NCBI GenBank assembly: GCA_963930645.1
Contig: OZ005653.1
Span: 116,938,259 to 117,002,258, forward strand
Reading direction: 5' to 3'
DNA length: 64,000 nt
From: Salticus scenicus
Lineage: Eukaryota; Arthropoda; Arachnida; Araneae; Salticidae
Shown: positions 35,284-48,185 of the stretch, in pieces
Layout: each line of letters starts with the position of its first letter
Position numbering within the stretch: position 1 is the stretch's first letter
Notes under the pieces: model-generated
What the model saw: the letters and a program-made list of their open reading frames with translations, nothing else
The model's database searches: none
What the model was told of the DNA's origin: nothing
Translations under genes and position numbers: made by a program

Positions 35284-36357
35284 TCATATCAAGATTAAAT
35301 ATTCAGGAGGAATAGCTTTAGCCTCGTTCAAGGCAGAATGTTGCATTTTAGTGAAAGCGCCCTCTAGAAAAATACGGGATTCATAAATATTTATATTGGA
35401 AGCTAAAATTTTAAAGTTTTCAAAATCTGGTATATGATCACTATTGAGAGAATGGATTACAAGTTTAGATCTTAAATCTCCTATTTTATAAGAGCGTTTA
35501 TGTTCCTTTAATCTAATTTCACCTGTTCTGCCAGTTTCACCGATATATGTAGAATCACAATTTTTACAAGGAATACTATAGATTACACCAAGACGTTTAA
35601 GAGGGGGGACAGCGGGTTTAAAGTTTGAGAAAAAGTTACTAATACGGAGTTGAGGTTTAAAACTAGTAGAAATATTAACTGTTCTAAGTAATTTTGAGAT
35701 ATTTTCAGAGATACCTTTATAATAAGGGATAGTAGTACGATAAGTGGAATTTTTAACTTTAGGATAAACTGATTTAAATGAAAAATAAAACTCTTCTTTA
35801 TAAATTCTTTTAATAAAACGAGGGGGGTAACCATTATTTTTTAAATCAGAAAAGATTCTGGATAGTTCATTATTTAATAATTCGGGATTACTACAATAAT
35901 GCTTTGCACGATGTAAAAGAGTACGAATGACTGTAAGTTTATGCGATAAAGGATTAGCTGAATTGAAGTTAAGATATTGACCAGAGAAGGTGGGTTTTCT
36001 ATAGACAGAAGTTGAAAAATGTAAAAAATGATTGACTGTTTTATGCATTATAAGGATGTCAAGAAAGGGCAGTTCATTATTAATTTCTGTTTCAAGGGTA
36101 AACTGAATAGCAGGACATAAAGAGTTAGCAAAATCTAAAATATCGTTAACATAAGGTTGCTCAGTAATTATAAAAATATCATCCACATACCTTTTCCAGA
36201 AAAAAATTTTATCATGTAACTGGGAATTAATTTTGTTTTCTAAGTATTGCATTAATGAGATATATCTGAAAAAGTATTTGACTAAAATTTCTTGAAACTT
36301 CAGGAATAAAAGGAACATGTTATACCTCATACATTTCAGTGATAGTTTTGCCCTCAA
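35284..36357 (-). pseudogene. Penelope-like RT/GIY-YIG protein, C-terminal half
   Basis: In Penelope-like elements one protein combines a reverse transcriptase related to telomerase with a GIY-YIG endonuclease, copying RNA at nicked DNA. This 357-residue frame has the RT catalytic YVDDIF at residues 57-62, NELPFLDILI at 94-103 and a long linker. The C-terminal endonuclease has GVIYSIPCKNC (257-267), YIGETGR (271-277), Arg 282 and the conserved Glu in FLEG (332). The last part is uninterrupted to a stop after PEYLILI. The N-terminal RT palm is missing or shifted: residues 1-45 do not match RT, so the real upstream frame was lost and the first Met is arbitrary. Endonuclease residues look intact. 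Confidence 0.88.
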
Positions 36358-36420
36358 AGCAAAAAAGGTGATCAGTAAAAAATCAAAGAAAAAACAATGT
36401 TTAGAATCACCCTGTAAAAA

Positions 36421-36640
36421 GTAATTTGTGGCTGTAGCATTTGATTATGAGGCTTCTTCTAATTAACTCTATTCCTTTATATGAGACTAACACATATATC
36501 CATGGAGATATAAAGGTTTATTTTTAAAAATGCAAATCAATTACTCACTTTTTCAGTGTAACATACAAAATATTACACACAATGCAAAGCCATTTTTAGA
36601 CAACGGGACATATTACATTAGACATAACAAAATGAACCCT
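36421..36640. other. AT-rich flank
   Basis: Nothing recognised. Confidence 0.4.
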
Positions 36641-37080
36641 ATTTTACCATGTTTTTATTAACTTCGATTCTTGTTTATTTGTCCGGTACAAATCTTGCAA
36701 TCTATTTTTAACTAATTTCCCTACTAGCTAGACATTTGAAACTTTCACAGTAGCTCAGAACTCGGTGACAATACAATACTTCGAAGTCAGATTTTCGAAT
36801 TTTCGAATAGTTTTCTTTTATTTAATTAAAATATGAAAATAATAAGCTCTTAATAACAATAAAATAAACATTAAAATATTAGCTATAATTTATTTGTTGA
36901 AAAAAAAAAAAAATACGAGTTAATTTTTTTTCGACATAAAAATAAATACATTTAATTCAACATGAACGTTAAAAAATTATGAAAAGTTAAATTATGCATC
37001 GCGCAAAAATTGACGTCATTATCACATTAACAATTTTATACACATTGATAAGTGCTAATGTAGTTCACGAAGCTAATATA
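36640..37080. repeat. Dispersed repeat H, copy 1 (Helitron-related)
   Basis: Aligns with 54885-55350 ('ttttaccatgtttttattaac', 'gtacaaatcttgcaat', 'agacatttgaaact'). Its second half is the reverse complement of the Helitron interior 5270-5440 ('cattaaacgtgaacg..aattatgaaaagttaaattatgca', 'gacgtcat'), so it likely descends from that Helitron family. Confidence 0.65.
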
Positions 37081-38537
37081 CGTTGTTCTAAAAGGAATAA
37101 TATTTTATTTTTAAAACCAACTTTTTTTTTTCACTAGTATTATTATTTCACTGAACTGAGTCCGCGTGCTTAAATATTATCTTTTGTCCTCGCCTATTTT
37201 ATTAATGATTTATCAGAAAACTTAAAAACCTGATATATAAAAAGTTTTTTTTTTTTTTTTTTTTTTTAATTTTATAATTATTTTAATGATGAATTTAGCA
37301 AATTTAAAGTGCTTTTGCATCCGGCCTCCCCTGAAACATCATTTGATAAATTTCGGAATAGTGATGCTCCCTACCGAACAGAAAAGAAATGGAAGTCTAA
37401 AAATCGATTAAAACAAGAAAGCAATATTGAAAAGTTGTTGCATAAAAATACGTTAAATGTTTGGTTTAAGTGTGAAACTAATGAACATTAACAGATTAAT
37501 AAAATAAGGCAAAATCATGCTACATATTAACATTCGATTGCATCATTGTATGTATTTCCTGCTATATCCTCGCGAAATGCTAATTGCAGAAAGCCACGGT
37601 AGGTTTGAAAAGATATGAAATAACCCAAGTATTCCAAATTGATCATTTAAATTATCAAATCTCAATTAATAAAAATGGTTTTAAATGAGGGGTCGGGTCT
37701 TTTTCTTTGAATGGAGAAAATGTCAGCAAACAATTATCACAATTATTTTTGCAATAACTTGAAAAATAACTACTTTTAAAATTTGTAATTTTTAAATAGT
37801 GTTAAAAAAGATTTTATCTCTGTTACAGCTGTTAAAATAATTATACATTTTAAATTTGATTTTTTTTTTTTTGTCAGAGTTAATTTTTTGTTAATATAAG
37901 CCTTTCGCGCATGATTATATGCACTAATTATATATCACATGAACCTAATTTTTTTTTTTTTTTTTTACACATACCCTACAATTAAAATGACGAAATATAT
38001 TTTTTCTGGAAAGCTCCATACTTTTGAAACAAAAAATTATCATAATTATTATTTTTTTTATTCTTATTATCCCTATTTTTGGCGTAATTATGCTCAATTG
38101 CGAAAAAAAAAAAATGTTAAAAGATTAATTGTTCGCCAAAAACTCTCAAACTTTTATTAAATTCTAGCTAACTAACACAGAAATAATGCGTGGTGCAATA
38201 TTATACATCAACAAAAATTTAGCTTTGATGTTTTTATTTAAAAAATAATTATAATAATATTTAAAATGTAGAGTTGTTTTGATGGCTGTAATAGAAAGAT
38301 AAAACCTTTCTTAACATCTGTTAAAATTTACAAGATTAGAAGTATTTTTCAATGTATTATAAATAAAGTTATGATCATTGTTTTCAGATATTTTGAAAAA
38401 CAAAGATGTATACCTACAGCAGTTCCAACCACTTAAAACGGTTTTTCAGAAAAAAATATAACCAGCGCGGCAGCGGGTTATAAAATATATAGTTTTTTTT
38501 TTTTTTTTTTTTTGAAAATTTTTTTAAATATAGTAAC
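37081..38537. other. AT-rich DNA with several long T runs
   Basis: T runs near 37242-37267, 37860, 37950 and 38493. The small frames at 37309-37491 and 37939-38160 show no domain and are not supported. Confidence 0.5.
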
Positions 38538-38756
38538 CATAGATGCCACTTTTTTAATTTATTCTATAACATTCTAAGGACTCACCCTTTTTTCACACCA
38601 TTTTTATTAAAGAGTAAATTTCATTTTATTTAATCATAATTACATAATGAAGAAAATTATTCAACATAGCATCTGGTGTGAATAAAGGGCGAGTAAAATT
38701 AACAATGTTACAAAATAAATTTTAAAAAAAAAAAAAAAAAAAATGTGACATCTATG
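38538..38756. mobile_element. Small foldback MITE, CATAGATGYCAC ends
   Basis: Ends CATAGATGCCAC and GTGACATCTATG are inverted. Interior also mirrors: CTCACCCTTT and AAGGGCGAG, CACACCA and TGGTGTG. No clear target duplication. Confidence 0.6.
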
Positions 38757-39068
38757 ATGCGGGATTTTATCTCTGAAGCGGGTAAAATCTGTCGATTGGT
38801 ACTGCTTCTTATTAAGAAAATGAACGCATGGAAAAATAAATAAATAATTTTTTATAAGCTTATGATACATATTCATTAAATATTATTACTTTTAATTAAA
38901 TCATATGTATATATTTGTGTTTTACACCAATTTGAAAAATATTAGAAGTTTCCAAATGTTTATAAAAGTTTTAAAGTTAGAAGACAGTATTTTAAAATTT
39001 ACATTAAATTCTCAAACTTTTTTTTAATATTAAAATCTCTACTTTGATTTAAAAATATAGCTTTACAG

Positions 39069-39099
<31 letters not shown>

Positions 39100-39372
39100 C
39101 AGAAAATCTGCAAAAGAAATATTATTTTAAATATTCCTTAAAGCAACCTAATATTTAAAAAATATAAATAAAAATGAGTATATATAATGTTTTTCATCTT
39201 AGAAAAATTTGAAAATTGATGACCTTGTGGCAAAAAAATAAAGAAAGTAAAAAAAGAAAATATTTTGGAAAATTTCGTATAATTTGACGCTAATTAGATT
39301 AAAGGACAAATCATTATTTAAAATTCTATTGAAGAAAATGTCTTCTAACATAATCCACAAATGCTTAAAAAA

Positions 39373-39405
<33 letters not shown>

Positions 39406-39875
39406 GCGAAAGAAAGGTATTAAAAACCTTATTTGCTGAAAAGTTCTTTATCATTTAACAAAATCATAAATCAGATGAAACCGATTCCTCGAAATCTCTT
39501 TTTGTAAATTTCTGTTACGTTAAATAATGAGCGATTTCAAAGCATCTGAATTTTTTGAGTATTTAAATTGATTTTAATACAGAAATGTAAAAAGATGTTT
39601 AAGTATTTTTAATTTCAAAAACCTTGATTAATTTTAAACTATTATTTGTAGTTTCATTTATAAATGTGGACTCTTCATTATTTACTATATAATTCAGAAA
39701 TTTGATTGCATATAAGTTAAATTAGAAGCTGGATTCATTTCTTTTCGCTTTTATTTCTTTTCACTGAAAAAGAATCAAGGAGTAAAATATGTTATCGCCA
39801 TCTATTGACGTTTATTGAAACTAAGATATTTTCAATTCAATTTTATAGTCTTTATGTTTTATGCAGTTTCTATCT

Positions 39876-39910
<35 letters not shown>

Positions 39911-40652
39911 GAGCTTTAAAATTTATTTTTAAAAGACATTTATTCAAAAAATATTTTTCCTTAAAATCGCATTTAAAAATTAAATGCATTTTTTCTTTAC
40001 TCATTCTATGTGGGCGTGCGTAAGATTTTATTTGGGTGGTAGAAGGTATTAAAAATAATATTTATTTATATGTACAGTTTAAGGTAATATTTTTCTTTTT
40101 CTGTTTCAACAGGTGGATTTCGTAAAATTATAAATAAATTTTACGTGACTGTGTATAATGTTTCAGACTTTTAATAATGTGGTGTGAAATTATCAGAGTA
40201 CCATTTAATAAATAAACACTTGTAGTCTGTCATTAAAACCTTCTAATAAAACACATAGAAATTTTAACCCTTCATTAACTGTATTATGAATTTAAAAAAT
40301 ATATACATCCCTTTCACTTACTTAAGAGCTTTTTTTTTTAATATAGGCAATAAATTTATGCTTGTCATCATCATCAAAGCAGTGAATAATGATTTCAAGA
40401 GGTGCTAATGATTAAATACCGTCGTAGATAGAAGTAGAAAATAAATAAAAAGATAAGGACGAAAAAGATTATAAAAGAAAAAGAACATTTACTTTTTATC
40501 GATTTTTATGTTTTTCTTAAGACTGGTTGGTACTCCTAACGTGAGATATAAATCAATTAAAACGCAGATGAACATCGAGAAAAGCAGGTAATCATAAATC
40601 ACTACTACCAACTACAAAACCATTTTTCAAACATAAATTGCTGCATGATATG
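38757..40652. other. AT-rich DNA with T runs and an AAT array
   Basis: T runs near 39069-39097 and 39879-39907; AAT array at about 39377-39404. No gene recognised. Confidence 0.55.
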
Positions 40653-40660
40653 TCTAGTGC

Positions 40661-40811
40661 AGCGTTGCCAGATCTGCCCTCTTTTTATTCAATAGTCACC
40701 AATAATTTTGAGAATTGACGTTTGATATACATAATAAACAGTGATTAGCTAATCGTTACATATAAAAATTATTGGTGAATATTGAATAAAAAAAAGGCCA
40801 TGTCTGGCAAC
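40661..40811. mobile_element. 151-bp hAT-type MITE
   Basis: Inverted ends GTTGCCAGA and TCTGGCAAC with matching inner blocks (TTTATTCAATA, CACCAATAATTTT). Perfect 8-bp duplication TCTAGTGC at 40653-40660 and 40812-40819, typical of hAT insertion. Confidence 0.85.
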
Positions 40812-40819
40812 TCTAGTGC

Positions 40820-42640
40820 CATGTAGTAAAATTTAAATTATATATATAAATGTTATATCCTTAAAAGTGCATTTGAAAATCCTTCTGTAAATTCTATTTT
40901 ATATGCTTTTTTTTAATACGGTGTGTCTTAAAGCTTCGTCGCGAAGGTAGATAAATGGATAAGTAATAGAGACTCGTGCATCCACTTCAGGTTTGTCCAG
41001 AAAATTAGATTAGTGTAGGATATCCTGGATAATACAATTCATAAATATGGATAATACAATTCATAGAGTATCTTTGCTAATACAGTTCATATAATTTTAA
41101 AACAATTTATTTATTAATGAATTGTTTTTAAGCAATATTTCTGAAGAGTATAATCATGGGTAACAGGATGTCATTTATTCCAAATAGCAGTCTTTTGAAA
41201 TTATTTTTTAACGATAAATAAAACCAAGATTAATGATTCGAGTTATAATAACATTATAAATAAATGTCTCAGGGGCTACGATATTAAGCATACACATACA
41301 CAAGTTTTATATGATATGATGATGGATAAGTACATCTAAGATATCTTGTAACATTACAGTCTTTTTTATTTTTCTTCGTGTATTCACTTTTATTCACAGA
41401 AAATTCATATATTTCTAGAAAGATTTGCATTATACATAGAAATAAAATCAAAAAGAAATGTAATTATATTTATGACATGAATGTCACATAATATTTACAT
41501 ATATGGTTATATATCCATATATGTGTGTATATATCCATATATTTTAAAATATTGATGACATGAATTAGATTAAATTTTTCAGTTATAAAACAATTAAGTA
41601 AAAGTGCAATTGTAAAATAAATACGTCTTCATACGGGGAATGTCATTTGGTACTTTAAAGTACCATTAGTTTAAAAAGATAAAAACGAATTTATGGAAGA
41701 TATGCCAAAGATATTTATCAGAATAGGACGTATATACCTGCCTTTAATCTCCTTACAAGGTACTTAGGAGCTACATGTAGCCATTTTTTGTTCTAGAAAG
41801 GTTTTCATAAAGTGCTCTCGCTGTTTCTTCTCCGCATTTTTCACGATCTTCACATGTGTCATGTATCACGTGTATCACGATCTTCATGTATCTCCTGTCA
41901 GTCTTAGAAAAAATATAAGTAACATTTAAAGTAAATATGTTTGTACATTATTTTTAGCGTCTAAGTATCTTTTTCGACCTCCTTGTACCAGTGGTATGCT
42001 AAAATACCACCTCAGAAAATCCTCGTTAATTACAATGATAAGACTATATGAGTAATTTTTATTGCATATATTAAAAAAAAATATATATACTTTGAGGTGG
42101 CTAAAAAAAATGTGTTTCAAATACGTCTTTGTCTGTTTCATAATACGGTAAATAAAGGGTTAAAGGAAATAATAATAATAATAATAGACTAGAATACTTT
42201 CGGTTACATTTTAAATTTCAGCTTATTCGCAAATAAAAAAATATATACAACCAAATGTAAACTAGGTCAGACGTCAGATTGATTTATAAAATAAAATGAA
42301 ATAAAATAAAATAAATAAAACGGAAATTATACTAGCTAGATTAGGAGAGACATAGAGAGAAAAGCATTAATTTCAAAAGAAAAGATATATTTGTCTCATC
42401 AACAGGAACAGACTTTAATAGAGTAAAATATTTCAAAAGATGCCTTCGACTTTAATCATGATTATGTCATTTACCTAAATAAATAATCTGGTGTGTCACT
42501 CACACGACTTTCTCTTACCCTGAAATTTAATACTATAAATACAGGTTGGAGATTAAGAGGTACGATAACGGTTACTAACATGTAAACCTATGTTAAAATA
42601 ATTTAAATTAGGCTTCGAAAGACCTTTATGTGATAATTAG
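40820..42640. other. AT-rich DNA; one 16-bp palindrome
   Basis: GGTACTTTAAAGTACC near 41649-41664 is a perfect palindrome. An AAT run lies near 42168. The frame at 41926-42141 on the minus strand has no recognised domain. Confidence 0.5.
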
Positions 42641-43000
42641 TTCTGTGTGAAGGGGATACCGCCCCCCTCAACCCCCCGTTTCATTCATGCACCTACATGT
42701 ATATAGAATTTAATTCTGTTATTAAAATTAAAAGTTTACTTAAAATTATACAGACAATTTTCACACGCAACATTCCTTGAAACTTATCAATCTTGATCAA
42801 ACTTTTCCAACAACAAACTTATATTAACTTCAAAATACAACGTTTGGATCTCCTAAAATTATTCGTTTTTAAGTCATTCTAAGAGACACAGACAAAGATC
42901 AAACGTTAAAAACTTAACTACGGTAATCAGGAAGCCTCAAAACGTGTAAATATACAAAACACAAGTGATGAATATTTAGCATAAAACATACATTATTTAC
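42640..43000. repeat. Repeat family G, partial copy 2
   Basis: Has the C-tract 'gcccccctcaacccccc', 'cacctacat', 'gacacagacaaagatcaaacg' and 'gcctcaaaacgtgtaaatat' tail blocks. Confidence 0.5.
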
Positions 43001-43094
43001 CATATCTCTATGAGGAATTTATTTCAATTCCCGAACAGCTTTCCTGAAAATGGTAAAATATTATTAGTAAAGCACATCCACTAACTACAAATAA

Positions 43095-43734
43095 CTAGTG
43101 TGTTGTGGCCATCACATGACTTTCTTTTATATTTTCCTATATAAATTCTCTCAGTAAAAATAATTTTATTAAAATTATTATTTAAAAAAATTATCTTCCA
43201 TGATAATGCAGACGATTCCCATATTAGAGAAGTAGTATAACACTAAATATCCAAAAAAAGTTGAATTTCTTTTTATATTACATTAAAAAAAAATAATAAT
43301 AATAATTTTTTTTTTCTGTTAAAATTGAGGGAAAAAAACGATAACTTTATTTTAAATTATCGCAGATCGATGGTTCAGCCATTCGTTTTAAAGGTATTGG
43401 TGAGCTCTATTGAAAGATGCCCATCATGAAAATTTACTTCCCTCGAGGGGTGACTCCCCCTCAGGGGGGGGGGGAGGCGAGGCTCCTACATACATAAAAA
43501 AAATTCCCAGTTGACTATCTCTATTACAAAAAATATATATTCATTTCATTTGGTTTACTGCAATCTATTGATGTTAAACTCTACTTACCTGCAATTTTTC
43601 CCCATTGACGTAATGTATTTTAATTCTCTTTGGTGTCCCTGTACACGAACCATTTGCTTGATCTCAACGAAAAGCTTAGTGTAGCATCCCTATATGATAC
43701 ACATTTAGAATACCAAGTTTGAACTTTTTGCTAT

Positions 43735-43773
<39 letters not shown>

Positions 43774-43930
43774 AGATATGCTGATAACGGGCAGACACAC
43801 AGACCAACCGCTAAAAACATTATTTTCGGATTCAGGAGACCTAAAAACGTGTAAATATATCAAAATCTCACTTTCGAAAATTTGATCCTAAAACAATACT
43901 TTCTCTACGTTATGGGTAAGGGAAAGTAAA
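43095..43930. repeat. Repeat family G, copy 3
   Basis: Long counterpart of 33640-34420. Its tail has 'gacacacagaccaa', 'aaaacgtgtaaatatatcaaaa' and 'caatactttctc'. A T run of about 34 is at 43739-43772. G and C tracts occur near 43440-43480. Confidence 0.65.
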
Positions 43931-43937
43931 AAATTAA

Positions 43938-44082
43938 ATTATTTATTTATTTGTTTTTTTTATTTATTTATTTTATTTTATTTTATTTTATTTTATTTTA
44001 ATTTTATTTATTTATTTTATTATTTTTTTATTATTATTATTCACATTAAAATCCATATATATATATATATATATATATATAA
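43938..44082. repeat. ATTT/TTTTA and TA microsatellites
   Basis: Imperfect ATTT(T) array to about 44040, then a TA array at 44055-44081. Confidence 0.9.
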
Positions 44083-44490
44083 ATGAATAATATATTAATT
44101 TATTTCAACATTGTAATATAAATTCTCTTTCAAAATAAAAATGAATTAAGAAACTGGATTAGTTTCATGTTTCATTTTCAATAAATACAGAACATAGTTA
44201 TAAATAAATAAATATAATTTTTAAATTCTTTAAAAAAGAATGCAACTATTTCTAACGGAAATTGGACTTTCTGTTCGAAATATGATTCTATTTTTCGTTT
44301 AAAGAAACCATTCATCTACATGTTATGTTTCACTTGTTTAAAGCAAAGATAATAAATATGTGATGCACATTACTGTATATGCTGAATTTTGTATTTGAAG
44401 TTTTACAGAATAAAACAACAACAAAAATTCATACGGTTCACATAAGTAATAAATACACTCCAGTTGCACTTAACTCGGCATCCTCCAACT

Positions 44491-44528
<38 letters not shown>

Positions 44529-44890
44529 GCCTTAAGAAGTATTCAAGTATCATCCTAATATTAATGCAGTTTAAAATGACAAGCTAGAATTTTCTGCTAA
44601 TATTTATTTTTGTGTTTCATTAAATGACAAGCTCCAAAACACGCACACAGGCTAAAAGCGAAAATCGGTTCTTCGAATTGAAGGAACCTCAAAACATGAA
44701 ATTATAACAATGAAATTATAGAAAGAAAAAGAACTCAATTTTGAAAGTTTGACCTCAAAACAATACTTTTCCTACCACATATGGGTTTAAAAAATATATT
44801 AAAAATGTTTGGTACTAAATGAGAAACGTGATTTTATTTTACCTAAACTACCAGTTATTCCTACAAAAGTTGGTTTTGTGCATTTATTGC
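44083..44890. repeat. AT-rich DNA with family G tail, copy 4
   Basis: 44635-44790 repeats the tail blocks ('acacgcacacaggc', 'aacctcaaaacatg', 'caatacttttcctac'). A T run of about 32 is at 44495-44526. Confidence 0.45.
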
Positions 44891-44902
44891 ACAGATTGCA
44901 CC

Positions 44903-44954
44903 GACACACACACACATATATATATATACATAGAGAGAGAGAGAGAGAGAGAGT
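44903..44954. repeat. CA, TA and GA compound microsatellite
   Basis: Three consecutive dinucleotide arrays. Confidence 0.9.
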
Positions 44955-45534
44955 GATGCAGAACTTCAACAAAAGTATTGTTTACTGAATGGAATGAAGC
45001 ACACCCCTCACTCATTGGCTGTTTAGAGAGACATCTATGACGTAACTAATTTGAATATCCAATGACAGTAACTCTTATTTCAACCTACTTTTCGTCAATC
45101 GATGCAAATTGGTTTGGTTAATTACACAAATTTATTGTCAAAATGATAAAATAAATCTCCAAAATCGGTTAACAAAATAATTTTCGTTTTCGTGACAAAA
45201 AAAAAAAATTATATTTTTTGTATGTATATTCCACTATAGCTCAACATCTCATGTAAAAACTTTAATTTAAAAATAAATGTATGATACGGGATGGTCCATA
45301 ATGATAGGGCACAACTATAATTTGAATACAGTGAGCAATAATAGACAAGCATATTTTACACGTAAATTAGCAGGATGTATAAATGTGCGAATTACTGATA
45401 CATATTTCTTTCATTGTTATAGGATATGATCATGATGTGAACCACCATTGAAATCCCTTACGTTGTGGAGGCTTTCATCAGTCCTGGAGGTTGAACATGA
45501 ATGAATTTTACGTCGTACTATAGCTACGCTATGA
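44955..45534. other. AT-rich DNA, nothing recognised
   Basis: No domain or terminal repeat identified, though 45298-45320 ('ggtccataatgataggg') looks like a possible element end. Confidence 0.4.
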
Positions 45535-45757
45535 AAAATAGGTGACGGTCTGGGATTCGCCCAGAAGAGCGGTTCGGAGACATATCATCACAATTTTAAT
45601 CCTTAATGGACAGAATGGCCTCCCCGCTTATATGCGCTCCAAAAGTATAATTTTGGATAGAAACATATAAGACATTCCGCCCACGACAGGTTTTATGTGC
45701 ACCGACCACAATTAGTGTACACGGCGGTTTTCGATCGGTTTTCAGTCCTTGAAGCTC
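45535..45757 (-). mobile_element. Diverged SINE related to the 10449 SINE body
   Basis: On the minus strand GTGTACACTAATTG, GTCGGTGCACATAAA, CTGTCGTGG and AAAATTATACTTTTGG follow the order of the SINE body at 10540-10615. The 3' part (45535-45640) instead matches the minus strand of 48080-48180. The tRNA-like head is not readable because a MITE lies at 45760. Confidence 0.55.
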
Positions 45758-45759
45758 TA

Positions 45760-45970
45760 CAGTCGGTAACAAAAGTATCCGAACACTAGCAAAAATTCCT
45801 ATGTAAAAAAAGTACGCTTCATACGGTTCTGTTAAATAAATCCTTATCGAATTATGTTCTTAGACTGACTAAGAAGAGGATTCGACAAGGATTTATTTAA
45901 CAAAACCGTATAAAGTACTTTTTTTACATAGGAATTTTTGCTAGTGTTCGGACACTTTTGTTACCGACTG
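45760..45970. mobile_element. CAGTCGGTAACAAAAG MITE, copy 2
   Basis: 211-bp palindrome nearly identical to 20929-21141, with TA at 45758-45759 and 45971-45972. It lies directly at the 5' side of the SINE-like segment. Confidence 0.9.
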
Positions 45971-45972
45971 TA

Positions 45973-46969
45973 CATTACAATATAACGTGCGACGACTTTT
46001 CAAACATGGCTTAAAGAACCGCTTGCAGCATTCCGAAATGTCACACAGCTTTGCAGTCCACAAATTATGTGAGACCGCAAACGTAAGACTCTGCACTCAA
46101 CTACGATGAATATGAATTTTAGGGCCAAACCATGTTATCGTCGAGGTTGTGCCCATGTAAGGTATGTAATTCTTTAATGCTGAACAAAGTACAAAATTCT
46201 TATCCTTTGGCAATGTGTTACACGTGATTGGTAACAAATTATGTGTTCAATATGTTCCAAAAATGCACTGTAAGTGTATCTTATCAATATGGCACAGTGA
46301 CTAAATGAAATACCCGCCTAATAGGTTATACACCGTTCACTTCGATATGTTTATCTCATTCTAATCTATTATTTTATTTCATTGGGGTCAATTTCGTAGT
46401 TTAATTTTCATGCTATGCAGCAATCATCAAAATGCATATTTATATGAAAATTTCTTAATTTTGCTATGTTGATAAAATTTTAAATTGCGAATAACTTATG
46501 AAATTTTCCTATTAGAATTTGTAATCAATCATGTTCAAACAAGTATCATAAATGTTATTTTGAAGTTCACTGATAGATTTATGATCTTCAAAATGCACGT
46601 TTATGCTCAATTTTGCCCTACTCTGCTACGTTAAGTAAATTGTAAATTCCAAAAGTCGTAAATTTCTAATAACTTACGAAGTTTTTAATTGGAATGTTGC
46701 AAATGAATAGGGTTCTTGCCAGTGTCAAAAGTAATATTTTAAAACTGATCTGACTACTCTGCGACGATTTGTTCTAGAGATATCGTGTAACAACTATCAA
46801 ACAAACAACTAATGGACTACCATACTAACGGACTAACAAAGTAACAGACACCATACAAATTTTATCATTTTCGGATTCCTCACAACTGAAAACATGTAAA
46901 AAAGTAAAAAAAAAAAAAAAACAAGGTCGAATATTTTCATGATTACCTTAGTTCCCCATACCTATAGTG
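45973..46969. repeat. Unannotated DNA with family G tail, copy 5
   Basis: 46830-46950 has weak tail similarity ('acagacacc', 'cattttcggattcctcac', 'aaacatgtaaaa'). The remainder shows no recognised feature. Confidence 0.4.
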
Positions 46970-47182
46970 CAGTCAGTAACAAAAGTGTCCGAACACTATC
47001 AAAAATTCCTATATAAAAAAAGTACACTTAATACTGTTTTGTTAAATAAATCCTTGTCGAATCCTGTTCTTAGTCAGTGTAAGAACGTTATTCGATAAGG
47101 ATTTATTTAACAAAACCGTATAAAGTGTACTTTTTTACATAGGAATTTTTTGCTAGTGTTCGGACACTTTTGTTACCGACTG
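46970..47182. mobile_element. CAGTCGGTAACAAAAG MITE, copy 3
   Basis: 213 bp, same palindrome. Right flank TA at 47183-47184; left flank TG, one substitution from TA. Lies 1.2 kb from copy 2. Confidence 0.88.
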
Positions 47183-47184
47183 TA

Positions 47185-48060
47185 TGATGTGAACTAAAAA
47201 TCATTAATATTATTACATTAAACTAAGCATGTTATTTTTCTTAATTGAACAAAAAATTCTTTCACGATATAGTTAACAGTCTGTATTCTCTGTTTTATCT
47301 ATTAAACCTTTTCTTCTATTTCTGACCCTCCGAACACCCCTTCCACTGCTACTTCGAACTTTTTTAATTTGCTAGATTTTTCTAAAGTGTAAGTTTTAAA
47401 TTCACCATTTTGTATGAAATTTCAATTTTCAAACCCAAACTTTTACTACATAGACGCAGAACACGCGATTTTTTTCAGTCAATTGATAAAACTTGCGCTT
47501 TTTTTCGCTTACTGACGAAACGCGACAATTTTCTGGCCGATTTCCGAAATGCGACATAGTTTGCCACTGATTTAAATCATTATTAAAATTCTGTATTCTC
47601 ACTATTTATTGTGATTACTCATTTACAGGAAAATAATCCTCTGTTTTAAATAGGGGATTATTTCCCTGTAAATCATCGAGACTTTTGCTTTTCAAATATC
47701 TAATTTCTGAAATATACCATATTTTTGCGCTTCTGCAACATTTGATTAAGTTCAACTTTAATTGCAGAACGCAATTTTTATACGATACATTAGTTATATA
47801 TAATATCATCATTTTTTTGCAGAAGATAAGAACAATGAAATTCGTTTAATTTTTTTTAAGTCACAACTTTATTTTCTTTAAACGCTACTTGGCGAGTGAC
47901 GAGTGAACATTTCAAGATTACGTACCGCGTAGAAGAATAACATTACTCGTACAGTAATAATAATCAAGAATTTGTTCTTTTTGTTTTCGTAACAAACTTT
48001 CGGATTAAAACTCTAAAAATATTTGATTGATTCAACAGCGGTTGCGAGGGATTTTTTACA
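47185..48060. other. AT-rich DNA; weak short repeats near 47460-47555
   Basis: Imperfect 'cgcgac/cgcgattt' repeats near 47466-47550. No gene recognised. Confidence 0.4.
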
Positions 48061-48185
48061 AGTTTTAGGTCTCACCGGACGTTTGGCGACTGTCTGGAAT
48101 TCCCTTCTAGAGGTGAACCGAAGACATGCCTATACAATTTTGATCCTCAACGGAGAGGAGGGCTGCCCCGCTTCGGTAATCCTTA
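48060..48185 (-). repeat. GC-richer segment homologous to 45535-45640
   Basis: Minus strand CGAAGCGGGGCAGCC, TGAGGATCAAAATTGT, ATGTCTTCGGTTCA and TTCCAGAC match the 45.6-kb SINE-like copy in order. The overlapping plus frame (48023-48223) is therefore probably repeat-derived. Confidence 0.5.

Larger units (their letters stand above)
35165..36420 (-). mobile_element. Penelope-like retroelement, 5' truncated
   Basis: Minus-strand element that retains the 3' half of the single ORF and a 3' flank of about 120 bp holding the hammerhead-like motif. Upstream of about 36300 the reading frame is disrupted and RT motifs before YVDD were not identified. Both outer boundaries are approximate. Confidence 0.8.
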
